DNA of 64,000 nt from Balneolaceae bacterium (GTDB taxonomy: Bacteria; Bacteroidota; Rhodothermia; Balneolales; Balneolaceae). Numbering within the stretch: the first letter of the stretch is position 1; every line of letters begins with the position of its first letter. The notes below the pieces were generated by a model. It was not told the origin of the DNA, ran no database searches, and saw nothing but the letters and a program-made list of their open reading frames with translations. Shown here in pieces: positions 34,640-43,050 of this stretch. The DNA is taken from positions 1 to 64,000 of the forward strand of contig JAFIFB010000017.1 in NCBI GenBank assembly GCA_020832285.1, given 5' to 3'. The position numbers and the translations under genes were made by a program.

Positions 34640-35680
34640 TTATTCAATACTTTCTGTTTTAATTCCCTTTAAATAATGTATAAAACCGATTGCCACTCCA
34701 AAGAGAATCATTGCAAGCGCCTGGTGCAGAACACCCAGCCAGACAGGCACATGGTAAATCAGGGTAAAAACCCCAACTGCGTATTGAATTAAAAGCAGGG
34801 CAAACAGAGAGAGAGCCCATTTTTTTGTGACGAATCGGGAATTTAACTGCCAGGTACGAAGCCAGATCAAAATTACCATGAGCCCTAGAAATGTGCCTAT
34901 GACGCGATGAACCCACTGAACAGTTACCATATTTTCCAGAAAATTGATAAATAGCGGTTCCATCAGCCAAAGTTCAGGCGGTAACCAGTATTGGTGCATT
35001 TTTGGGAAGGTATTGTAAACGTGGCCTGCGTGATGGCCCGCCACAAATGCCCCCCAAATGATCTGAATGATGAGTAAAACCATAAATAGGTTCAGCCATA
35101 TTCGCAATTCACCACTACTTTTTTTCGGAACTGTTGGTTTGGGCTTCAGGTCCAGTGCAAACCACACGCAACATCCGAAAATGATGAAAGCAAGCATCAG
35201 GTGTGAAGCCAACCTGTATGGACTGACTTGCGGAATATCCACAAGGCCGCTCTGAACCATGTACCAGCCCAGCAGTGCCTGGCTCAATCCCAATCCGAGT
35301 AAAACTAATGCACGTATAATCTGTGTTCTATTCAGTTTTTGTTTAATAACAAACCAGGCAAACGGGACAATAAAAACTAAGCCCAGGGCTCTTGCAGCCA
35401 TCCTGTGGACATACTCCCAGAAAAAAATAAACTGAAAATCCGATAGCGTCATACCGCGGTTTAACTGTTGATACTCGGGAAACTGCTTGTATTGCTCAAA
35501 CAGATCATGCCATTGTGATTCAGTGAGCGGAGGGATGACTCCCATTATCGGCCGCCAGTCAACTATAGAAAGACCGGAGCCGGTCAGACGTGTTATGCCT
35601 CCGATGATCATAATCAAAAAAACCATGATAGCCCCGCTCCAGTACCAGATACGGAGGTGCTTTTTGTCCTGAGGGATCAT
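34640..35680 (-). CDS. ctaA: Haem A synthase (COX15/CtaA)
   Basis: Oxidises haem O to haem A for aa3-type oxidases. I start at ATG 35680 (MIPQDKKHLRIW); an upstream in-frame ATG at 35731 adds 17 non-conserved residues. The 346-residue product has eight helices and the family motifs GGITRLTGSGLSIVDWRPI, FIFFWEYVHRMAARALG, GAFVAGHHAGHVYNTFP, VQWVHRVIGTFLG and LGVLHQALAMILFG with the paired haem histidines. The long form, with an extended first periplasmic loop, is of COX15/alphaproteobacterial type. Its place behind nitrate-reductase genes is unusual. Confidence 0.92.
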   Translation of the reverse strand: MIPQDKKHLRIWYWSGAIMVFLIMIIGGITRLTGSGLSIVDWRPIMGVIPPLTESQWHDLFEQYKQFPEYQQLNRGMTLSDFQFIFFWEYVHRMAARALGLVFIVPFAWFVIKQKLNRTQIIRALVLLGLGLSQALLGWYMVQSGLVDIPQVSPYRLASHLMLAFIIFGCCVWFALDLKPKPTVPKKSSGELRIWLNLFMVLLIIQIIWGAFVAGHHAGHVYNTFPKMHQYWLPPELWLMEPLFINFLENMVTVQWVHRVIGTFLGLMVILIWLRTWQLNSRFVTKKWALSLFALLLIQYAVGVFTLIYHVPVWLGVLHQALAMILFGVAIGFIHYLKGIKTESIE

Positions 35681-35841
35681 TCGCTGAAAGATGAATATAT
35701 TATTATAGAAAGTTTCTTTTTTAAGACCCAAAATAAAGATAAAAGAGTCTTAAAACAATAATAAGGCCTTGGAATTTTGTTAGAAAAAGTACATCTCAAA
35801 TGGCTTCATAAATTATTCAGTTGAAAGCCAAAGGGCTAAGG

Positions 35842-36075
35842 TCAATCATCCTCCAGTACTTTCCTGAAGCGAAGATCGCGAATGACTGCAAAGATGTAAA
35901 GGCCTACACCTGCAAGCATTACCGGCATTCCCAGAAAAACACCCAATCCCACACTCCAAGCCTGGAAGCCTGCAAGAAGAAAAAGCAGTACAAGAAGCAT
36001 ACCTGCGATTGTGAGTATGACTGCCGTTCTCACCAGTTTATCGATCTCTTTCGGTTTGGTTGTTTCATTACTCAT
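35842..36075 (-). CDS. Small two-helix membrane protein in the nitrate-reductase operon
   Basis: 77 residues: a charged start (MSNETTKPKEIDKL), two helices (about 17-37 and 42-63) and a charged end (RDLRFRKVLEDD). It starts 8 bp inside the 3' end of the tetrahaem cytochrome gene, so translation is coupled. No family is recognised. It may be a subunit or assembly factor of the cytochrome complex. Confidence 0.7.
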   Translation of the reverse strand: MSNETTKPKEIDKLVRTAVILTIAGMLLVLLFLLAGFQAWSVGLGVFLGMPVMLAGVGLYIFAVIRDLRFRKVLEDD

Positions 36076-37012
36076 AAAATCTCTCCACTAAGTTCGTAAG
36101 TTCTTCAGCACTGATTTCTGTTGCGGTTTGAGCCATCCTGAACAGCTCTCTGTCCGGTACATCTTCCCGTTCTCCGGGAGTGGGGTGTGCCGGTCCGTGG
36201 CAGGAGGTACAGCTAACTTCATCGGCCCTCATTTTTTGGGAGAGTGCCTGATGGCTGACTACCTCCATGAATTTTTGGGTTCCGCCATGGCATGCTGTAC
36301 AGTTCTGATTCGGATAACTGCCCGCAAAAGCGATCGGCTCTTCCCAGGTTTGGGTTACGTAGAGCAACCAGTGACGAAAGCCATCTCTTTTACCTTCAAA
36401 GGTTCCGTGTGCACCATATGTAGTGTGGCAGGTATAGCACTGATATTCCGAAATCCACCGGTTTTTATAGTGGCGTGCTGCCAGTGTGTTGCTTTCGGGA
36501 TTGAAAAGATCGTTTACAAAGGGATCCATCACATGGCAGCTTGCGCAGGATTCCACTGTTTTTGTGGTTTCCAGAACGGTGGTACCTGTGCTCAGAACGA
36601 CAACCACCGGCAGGGCAAACATCCCGACCATCATCAGCGTGCGGTAGTTGAGACGGCTGATCTGTTTTTTGTAGAAAAACTCGATCATCAGCAGAATAAT
36701 AACTGCAATTGTGATAGAGATGATCCCGGCCCATCTCATCAGTTCACCCACGGTAAATCCTTTTTCAGCCTGAGGCGCCTGTGAAATATTGCCACCGGCC
36801 TGGAAATACATCGGAATTACTGCACCGTAAATCGTGCTGCGGCTTTCAACCATTTCCATGTCGAATTCGTGAATCTCTTCAAGAGTATGAGATTCTGATT
36901 CCGGCTTGGTGTCCACAAAATAAACTCCCGCTGCGGCAATCAGAACTCCGAATGAGATCATAACTGCCAGGATTTTGAAAAGAAGATTATTGGGTTGAGG
37001 TGATCGTTTCAT
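36068..37012 (-). CDS. Membrane-anchored tetrahaem cytochrome c (NapC/NirT-related function)
   Basis: 314 residues. Three predicted helices (about 11-33, 92-113, 124-146) precede a periplasmic domain with four CxxCH haem sites at about 156-160 (CASCH), 192-196 (CYTCH), 238-242 (CTACH) and 268-272 (CTSCH). NapC/NrfH-type quinol dehydrogenases have one helix and four haems in about 200 residues; here roughly 110 extra residues with two more helices are added in front. It lies 23 bp after the NapA-type gene, so it most likely passes electrons from quinol to the reductase, perhaps combining the jobs of NapC and NapB. Confidence 0.82.
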   Translation of the reverse strand: MKRSPQPNNLLFKILAVMISFGVLIAAAGVYFVDTKPESESHTLEEIHEFDMEMVESRSTIYGAVIPMYFQAGGNISQAPQAEKGFTVGELMRWAGIISITIAVIILLMIEFFYKKQISRLNYRTLMMVGMFALPVVVVLSTGTTVLETTKTVESCASCHVMDPFVNDLFNPESNTLAARHYKNRWISEYQCYTCHTTYGAHGTFEGKRDGFRHWLLYVTQTWEEPIAFAGSYPNQNCTACHGGTQKFMEVVSHQALSQKMRADEVSCTSCHGPAHPTPGEREDVPDRELFRMAQTATEISAEELTNLVERFYE

Positions 37013-37035
37013 AATTAATTACTAAAAAATGCGGG

Positions 37036-39351
37036 TTAAACTTTTTCGATATTTACCGCACAGCGTTTATAATCGGGCTGACGTGAGAGCGGGTCCACAG
37101 CATCGCTGGTTACTTTGTTGATCAGGTGTTTGGCAGAGTGAAAGGTTGCAAAAACCAATCCCTCACGGATGTTATCGGTAATTCTCGCTGTAAAATCTGC
37201 TTCTCCCCGCCGGCTGATTACACGCACTGCATCGCCTTCAACAAGGTTGTAAAATCGCGCGTCGGCGGGATGAACTTCTAAAAAATCGGTACGCACACCC
37301 TGCAAGTCTTTCACACGTCTGGTCATTGTCTCTGTATGCCAGTGTTCCAGTACTCTGCCTGTTGTTAGCGTGAGCGGATACTCATCATCAGTGGGTTCAT
37401 AAGCAGGTTGCTGTTCATGCATAAATATAATTGGTCTGCCGTCTGGCCTGCCATAAAAATCATGACGGACATTCTCTTCAGTTGCCATCGGGTCTTCGCC
37501 GGGTAAATAGCGCCGGCAAGTTCCGGGATGGTCTTCATCCGGGCAAGGCCAGAGTAAACCGGGCTGATTTTGAAGACGCTCATAGGTAATTCCTTCAAAA
37601 TTGTAATCTGAATGAGCTGAGATCTTTCTCCATTCATCCCAGATATCCGCCTGGGTCCGGTTCGGGAAAAGGTCGCTGTGGCCAAGACGGTCAGCCAGAT
37701 CGATCAGAATATCAAAATCGCTCCGGGCCTCACCACGCGGTTCAACCAGTTTGGGCACGTAGTGATAGCGGCGTTCAGACTGACTGAAAACACCACTTTT
37801 CTCTACCCACATAGCAGCGGGCAGAATCACATCTGCATACTTTGTGGTTTCGGTGGGATGGAACGCATCGGCAACAACCACAAATGTCTGTTCCATTGCT
37901 TCTCGGTAAGGTAGAATATTAGGGAGTGACTGCATCGGGTTGGTAGACATAATCAGCGTACAATTCACATCACCCCGCCCCATTGCCTGAAACAGCGATA
38001 TGGCATCATGGCCGCGGTTCGGACTAATCGTTCCTTCCGGCACATTCCAGAGTTCTTCCATCTCGCGACGGTGCTGAGGGTTGGTGACGACACGTCCGTT
38101 GGGGAGGGCATGAGCCAGTGAACCGGTATCGCGCACGCCCCCGCCTGCATTGGGTTGCCCGGTAAGTGAAAAAGGGGTGGCTCCGGGCCGGCCGATCTGT
38201 CCGGTGAGCAGATGCATCGCCATCACAAGCTGGTTGGAGGCGGTACCCTGGGTTTGCTGATTCAGTCCCATCGTCCAGAATGACATCGCAGCATCCGAAT
38301 CGCCAAATCGAAAGGCAGCTTGCCGGATCTGTTCGGCCGAAACCCCGCAGATCGAAGCTGTCTGTTCAGGTGAATAATTTTCAAGATTGCTGCGAAACTG
38401 CTCGATGGTGATGGTATCATCACCAAGTTGAAACCGCAGGTAATCATCCACCATCTCTTGATCGATGGTGCCGCGTCGGAAAAATTCATAGATCATTGAG
38501 TTGTAGAGTGCCACATCAGTGCCGGGACGGATTTGCAGATGGAGGTCTGCCCGTTTGGCCGTGTTGGTTTTACGCGGATCCACCACGATGATGTAGGTGT
38601 CAGAACGGGCGCGTTTCCGGTCGAGCACCCGCTCCCAGACAATGGGATGGCAGTCTGCCATGTTGGAGCCGGTGATAAAAAAACAGTCAGCATGATCTGT
38701 ATCTTCGTAACAGCCCATCGGTTCATCTTTACCAAAAACAGTAGTGTAGCCAACTGCCGCAGATGCCATACAAAGGCGTGGATTTCCGTCTACATTGTTG
38801 GTGCCGATCCCTGCTTTAAACAATTTGTTCGCGCTATAACTCTCTTCAGTGAAAAGCTGTCCGCTGCCGAAATAGGCCACACTGTCCGGTCCGTTTTGAG
38901 CTATTGATTCGTTGAAACGAGAAGCAATCAATTCCATCGCTTCTTCCCAGGATGCACGTTCCAGTTCACCGTTTTTTCGAATCATCGGGTAGAGAAGGCG
39001 GTCTTCCACATACAAAATCTCCCGGTTCAGGATTCCTTTGATGCAGAGCCGCCCCCGGTTGTGCGCAGCGGGATCACCCTTCACATCCACTACTTTTCCG
39101 TTGGCCATCCCGATCTGAATGCCACAGCCAGTTCCGCAAAACCGGCATACACCCTGGTGCCAGCTGTCTACAGGAATCACATCCTGCCGTTCCCACAGCT
39201 CACCGCATCCGGCCATCATAGAACCGGCGAAAACACCCGCAGCCGAGAGAGAGGCAAGGCGCATAAATTCGCGGCGGCTCAGGCCAAATCGTTCATCTGA
39301 AGGCTGATCGGGTGAAGTTTCCCCGTTTCGTTGGTGGTTGTGATTAGGCAT
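37036..39351 (-). CDS. napA: NapA-type periplasmic nitrate reductase (molybdopterin oxidoreductase)
   Basis: 771 residues. The twin-arginine signal SRREFMRLASLSAAG is followed by a lipobox-like MAGC (Cys49), so the enzyme may be exported by Tat and lipid-anchored. The [4Fe-4S] cysteines are Cys69, Cys72, Cys76 and Cys103 (CRFCGTGC, RLCIKG). The NapA signature PRLCMASA supplies the molybdenum-ligand Cys194, followed by GKDEPMGCYED. The C-terminal domain has the LTTGRVLEHWHTETMTRR motif. It is somewhat shorter than E. coli NapA (about 830). napB, napC, napD, napG and napH are absent. moeA is divergent. Assimilatory or other anion reduction cannot be excluded, but the cytochrome partner supports respiration. 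Confidence 0.9.
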   Translation of the reverse strand: MPNHNHQRNGETSPDQPSDERFGLSRREFMRLASLSAAGVFAGSMMAGCGELWERQDVIPVDSWHQGVCRFCGTGCGIQIGMANGKVVDVKGDPAAHNRGRLCIKGILNREILYVEDRLLYPMIRKNGELERASWEEAMELIASRFNESIAQNGPDSVAYFGSGQLFTEESYSANKLFKAGIGTNNVDGNPRLCMASAAVGYTTVFGKDEPMGCYEDTDHADCFFITGSNMADCHPIVWERVLDRKRARSDTYIIVVDPRKTNTAKRADLHLQIRPGTDVALYNSMIYEFFRRGTIDQEMVDDYLRFQLGDDTITIEQFRSNLENYSPEQTASICGVSAEQIRQAAFRFGDSDAAMSFWTMGLNQQTQGTASNQLVMAMHLLTGQIGRPGATPFSLTGQPNAGGGVRDTGSLAHALPNGRVVTNPQHRREMEELWNVPEGTISPNRGHDAISLFQAMGRGDVNCTLIMSTNPMQSLPNILPYREAMEQTFVVVADAFHPTETTKYADVILPAAMWVEKSGVFSQSERRYHYVPKLVEPRGEARSDFDILIDLADRLGHSDLFPNRTQADIWDEWRKISAHSDYNFEGITYERLQNQPGLLWPCPDEDHPGTCRRYLPGEDPMATEENVRHDFYGRPDGRPIIFMHEQQPAYEPTDDEYPLTLTTGRVLEHWHTETMTRRVKDLQGVRTDFLEVHPADARFYNLVEGDAVRVISRRGEADFTARITDNIREGLVFATFHSAKHLINKVTSDAVDPLSRQPDYKRCAVNIEKV

Positions 39352-39465
39352 GACGCTTTTTTTAAGGCAGACAGTTTACTTGGCATTTTTAATCCAGCTT
39401 GGAATAACATAGTTTTCAAAATCCAATGGTTCAACTCATTTTTGTTATTTATACTCAATTTACGA

Positions 39466-40671
39466 ATGAAGATTTCAAATCAGGTTCAGGATTTAACAGT
39501 CGGGGATGCACTCAAAAAAGTTTTAACCGCGACTGATATTCGCATGAATATAGAGACAGTTCCGGTTTCAGAATCTCTGAACCGGATCACTGCTGAAGAA
39601 GTTACCTCCAGGCGCGATATCCCCCGGTTCGATAACTCCGCAATGGACGGATACCTTTTTTTGACGAAAGATCTGAATAGTGGCCGGCGAACTTTTCCAA
39701 TCACGGGTGAAATCCGTCCCGAACATGAAAAACCGGATCCGCTGAGAGCCGGAACTGCTTCGAGGATTATGACCGGAGCACCGGTGCCTGCGGGAGAGTA
39801 TACCGTGGTGCCGGTGGAACAGGCTCAGGAAAAAGAGAGGCAGGTGACAATAAACGCTATCCCTGAACGCAACCCCATCCGTAAACAGGGAGAGGGCTAC
39901 AAAACAGGGAAACCTGTACTTGAAAAAGGAGTCCTGATTCGCCCTTACGAAATCGGCCTGCTGATTGAGTCGGGTAACCGGTCATGCAAAGTGCTGAAGC
40001 CGCTTCGAATTGCAATTCAGGTAACCGGCAGCGAAATTGACGAAGAGATGGACAGTAACGGCCCGGTTTTGGAGGCGCTCAGCGCAGCGTGGCCTGGAAC
40101 AGTGGTGAAACGATGGCCGGTGCTTGACGATGATCCTGAAAAAGTGACTGTGCGAATGAAGGAGTTGAATGAATCCTCAGACCTTGTTTTGACAACCGGT
40201 GGAATCTCTGCCGGACGTCACGATTACATTTTACAGTTGATGCTGGAACTGGGTGCAGAAATCCTGGTACGCAAAGTGCAGCAGAAGCCGGGTAAGCCAT
40301 TCACGGTTTCCCAACTGAATGGTGTTCCTTTTTTTCATCTTCCAGGCAATCCGGTTTCTGCGGTTTTTACGGCAGAATATTACGCAAAACGCAGAGTTCT
40401 GAGTGCACTTGGGTTGAATGCTGAACCGCTGAAAGCCGTCATTATGAATAATATCGAAAATCATCGCGGTGGCAAGACGCTCTTTCTCACCGGCAGGCTC
40501 GGTTTTGATGATCAAAACCGTCTCACCGTTACTACAGAGAGAAGTATGCGATCTCACCTGATGCAGCTTTATCACGGGAATCATGCCTACGTAAAAATCC
40601 CGCCGGAAACTGCATTTGAACCGGGAGACAGGGTTGAAATATCTCCGTTCGGGTTCGTTTATCAATCATAA
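39466..40671 (+). CDS. moeA: Molybdopterin molybdotransferase MoeA
   Basis: Inserts molybdate into adenylated molybdopterin. ATG 39466 (MKISNQVQDLTVGDAL) gives 401 residues; the upstream in-frame extension to 39331 overlaps the divergent napA start and is not conserved. Motifs: PRFDNSAMDGY, RIMTGAPVPAGEYTVVPVEQ, TTGGISAGRHDYI, and PGKPFTVSQLNGVPFFHLPG-NPVSA. Divergent from the molybdoenzyme it serves. It ends 5 bp before the enolase gene, convergent. Confidence 0.95.
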   Translation: MKISNQVQDLTVGDALKKVLTATDIRMNIETVPVSESLNRITAEEVTSRRDIPRFDNSAMDGYLFLTKDLNSGRRTFPITGEIRPEHEKPDPLRAGTASRIMTGAPVPAGEYTVVPVEQAQEKERQVTINAIPERNPIRKQGEGYKTGKPVLEKGVLIRPYEIGLLIESGNRSCKVLKPLRIAIQVTGSEIDEEMDSNGPVLEALSAAWPGTVVKRWPVLDDDPEKVTVRMKELNESSDLVLTTGGISAGRHDYILQLMLELGAEILVRKVQQKPGKPFTVSQLNGVPFFHLPGNPVSAVFTAEYYAKRRVLSALGLNAEPLKAVIMNNIENHRGGKTLFLTGRLGFDDQNRLTVTTERSMRSHLMQLYHGNHAYVKIPPETAFEPGDRVEISPFGFVYQS

Positions 40672-40676
40672 CCCAC

Positions 40677-41966
40677 TTATTGCCGGACTGAACCGAAAGG
40701 TAAAACGCCGGCACCTTCAAACCGGGCGTTTTCTCCCAGGTCGCGTTCAATCCGTAAAATTTCGTTCCACTTTACCATTCTTTCAGATCGTGTGAATGAA
40801 CCCACCTTCAACTGTCCGGCATTCGATGCCACAGCCAGGTGAGAAATAAACGGGTCTTCGGTCTCTCCCGACCGGGCCGATACCACCGGCGACCATCCAA
40901 ACTGCTGTGTTTGACGGATGCACTCCATTGTTTCGGTTACTGTTCCGATCTGGTTTAGTTTTATCAGTACACTGTTTGCCAGGCCTGATTTTTGCCCTTC
41001 CTTCACCCGTTCCGTATCCGTTGTAAACAAATCATCCCCGATGATCTGGAGCTTGTTACCGTATTGTGCCGCCAGTTTTTTCCAGTTTTTGATGTCATCC
41101 TCAGCGAACGGATCTTCAATGGAAATTATGGGATAATTGCTGCACCAGGATGATATCAGGTCATAATACTGAGCGGGATTGAGTAATCTGTTTTCAAGCG
41201 CAAGATGATACTTACCAGAAGAAAAAAACTCGGATGCTGCGATATCGAGCGAGAGATGAACATCTGTTCCTGCACGATATCCGGCTTGTTCTATCGACTG
41301 GAGAAGCATATCAAACACCTCCTCGTTACTGCTGAATTCAGGCCAGTAACCGCCTTCGTCCGCAACCCCTGCAAGCCGTCCTGTTGATTTGAGAATCTCC
41401 CCGCACTGGTGGTATATATTGAACGTCATTTCCAGGCACTCCGAAAAGCTGCGTGCAGCTGTACAGATGATCATAAAATCCTGCACATCAATCCGCCCCG
41501 AACTGTGAGCACCCCCTCCGATAATCTGAATTTCGGGCAACGGAAGAAGGTAACCCTCGCCGTTTGTAAGTGATTGAAAGAGCGGTACACCCTTCGCCTT
41601 TGCTGATGCCCGTGCGATGGCCATCGAAACACCTACAATTGCATTTGCTCCTAAAACCGATTTGTTCGGGGTTCCGTCAAGTTCGCACATCACCCGGTCG
41701 AGTATCTCTTGCTCCAGCACATTTTTTTCTTGCAGTGCCGGTGCAATACGCGTTTTCACATTTTCAATTGCCTGAAAAACCGACTTTCCTTTAAACCGCA
41801 ACGGATCGCCATCGCGGAGTTCCAGCGCCTCGAACTTTCCGGTGGATGCACCCGATGGAACAATGGCACAACCTCTGACACCGTTTTCCAGAATCACCTC
41901 TGCTTCAAGAGTCGGGTTACCGCGTGAATCAAAAACCTGGAAGGCGTCAATTTGTTTGATGATCAT
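40677..41966 (-). CDS. Divergent enolase-family protein
   Basis: 429 residues, the length of true enolase, with metal ligands Asp241, Glu284 and Asp311, acid Glu204 (ADEGGYWP), base Lys336 (LIKLNQIGT) and Lys387 (QLKVGS). Two active-site positions differ from the canonical enzyme: the QEFMI motif is VQDFMI (Asp163, equivalent to yeast Glu168) and the SHRSGETED motif is SARSGETED (Ala364, equivalent to yeast His373). The His loop (GGGAHSSG, His154) is kept. It is translationally coupled to an APH-fold kinase (4-bp overlap) beside a sugar-acid pathway. It may act on a different phospho-hydroxyacid than 2-phosphoglycerate, or be a weak second enolase. A canonical eno should exist elsewhere if it is a specialised paralogue. 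Confidence 0.88.
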   Translation of the reverse strand: MIIKQIDAFQVFDSRGNPTLEAEVILENGVRGCAIVPSGASTGKFEALELRDGDPLRFKGKSVFQAIENVKTRIAPALQEKNVLEQEILDRVMCELDGTPNKSVLGANAIVGVSMAIARASAKAKGVPLFQSLTNGEGYLLPLPEIQIIGGGAHSSGRIDVQDFMIICTAARSFSECLEMTFNIYHQCGEILKSTGRLAGVADEGGYWPEFSSNEEVFDMLLQSIEQAGYRAGTDVHLSLDIAASEFFSSGKYHLALENRLLNPAQYYDLISSWCSNYPIISIEDPFAEDDIKNWKKLAAQYGNKLQIIGDDLFTTDTERVKEGQKSGLANSVLIKLNQIGTVTETMECIRQTQQFGWSPVVSARSGETEDPFISHLAVASNAGQLKVGSFTRSERMVKWNEILRIERDLGENARFEGAGVLPFGSVRQ

Positions 41967-42964
41967 GAAGTTTCGGTTTTAAGTTGATCTATCCAGTTTT
42001 TATTGATGGCTGACAGCTCAAAGTTTCTGCTCAGGAGGTTTCGTGATACAAATGACCTGACGAATTCTTTCTCCGGCTCATCGAAATACTCTACGGGCGA
42101 TTTTCCATCGATCCGGGCCAGCATCAGAAGAAGAAGCAATTTGCCGGTTCTGTCCTTCAGGTTTTGGGGTGATTCCTCACCTGCCTTTTCAAAATAAACC
42201 TTCCAGAAAATCGGTGCCAGGTTTTCGCAGGATTGCCGACGAGTCTTGCTCCAAAGCATCTTCAGATGAAGGTGATTCAGCAAGAAAGCCAGGTCGAAGG
42301 CCGGATCACCCAAACAGGCCACTTCGTGATCGAGAAGCACCACCCTGTTATTGCTTGCCAGAATATTTTTCGGGCTGAAGTCTCCGTGAATTACTGTTTC
42401 TTCCTGGTGGTTCAGCCGTTCCGCTTCTTCAAAAAAGATATTTCGAAACTCAGGATGTCGCTCTCCCGTGGTGATCAGATAGGGATCAGTCCGTAAATTT
42501 TTGAAATAGCTCTTATCTTCGAACATAGCGCGGGCTTCTGTTTGATGACGGTTCAGCCGGTGCAGATCTGCCAGCAGTTCAGCCGCTTTTCGAGTGGTTT
42601 TTGGATCAAAATCTCCGCCCAAAAGCTGCTCTTTCCAGTTTTTAAAGGATCGCGGATCGAGATATTCCATTACGAAAAAATTGAGATCGTCATCCGCAAA
42701 AATCACTTCCGGTACGGAGCCGGGCAGGATCTGCTGCATATACTCCGCAAATTGGCGCTCTGTGCGATTGCGTCTTATGTCGGAAAACCAGTCATCCTTA
42801 ACTTTCAGTTTTTCCAGCGCCTGCTTCACGACCAGCCGGACTGAACCGACTGTCACCAGGAAAATATCAGATGAAACACCTCCCTCAAGAGATCTGATTT
42901 CAGGTTTTTGGCTTGAAATCAGTCGGTTTTCAAAAAGTTTTTTGATGATGTGGCTGCGATTCAT
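41963..42964 (-). CDS. APH-fold small-molecule kinase coupled to the enolase paralogue
   Basis: 333 residues of the aminoglycoside phosphotransferase/choline kinase/MTR kinase fold: nucleotide lysine in RLVVKQALEK (Lys47), LPGSVPEVIFAD and FFVMEYL in the N-lobe, catalytic loop VIHGDFSPKNIL (about 192-202) and metal motif LLDHEVACLGDPAFDLAF (Asp212). The SVPEV and MEYL segments resemble methylthioribose-kinase-like members more than drug-resistance enzymes. The stop overlaps the enolase start in ATGA, so the proteins are made together and probably act in sequence: phosphorylation of a hydroxy acid or sugar acid, then elimination of water by the enolase. The substrate is unknown. Confidence 0.8.
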   Translation of the reverse strand: MNRSHIIKKLFENRLISSQKPEIRSLEGGVSSDIFLVTVGSVRLVVKQALEKLKVKDDWFSDIRRNRTERQFAEYMQQILPGSVPEVIFADDDLNFFVMEYLDPRSFKNWKEQLLGGDFDPKTTRKAAELLADLHRLNRHQTEARAMFEDKSYFKNLRTDPYLITTGERHPEFRNIFFEEAERLNHQEETVIHGDFSPKNILASNNRVVLLDHEVACLGDPAFDLAFLLNHLHLKMLWSKTRRQSCENLAPIFWKVYFEKAGEESPQNLKDRTGKLLLLLMLARIDGKSPVEYFDEPEKEFVRSFVSRNLLSRNFELSAINKNWIDQLKTETS

Positions 42965-43050
42965 GTTATTTCAATAAGATAAAATTAAGTTTTTCGTCGG
43001 CAATTATTTTAGTAGGTTTTTTTAAACAAATTCAAAAAAGAAAAATAAAC

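Noticed and set aside
41963-42964. Antibiotic-resistance aminoglycoside phosphotransferase
   Set aside because: Only the fold motifs are shared; it is coupled to an enolase paralogue, resembles small-molecule kinases of the MTR-kinase type, and has no mobile context.
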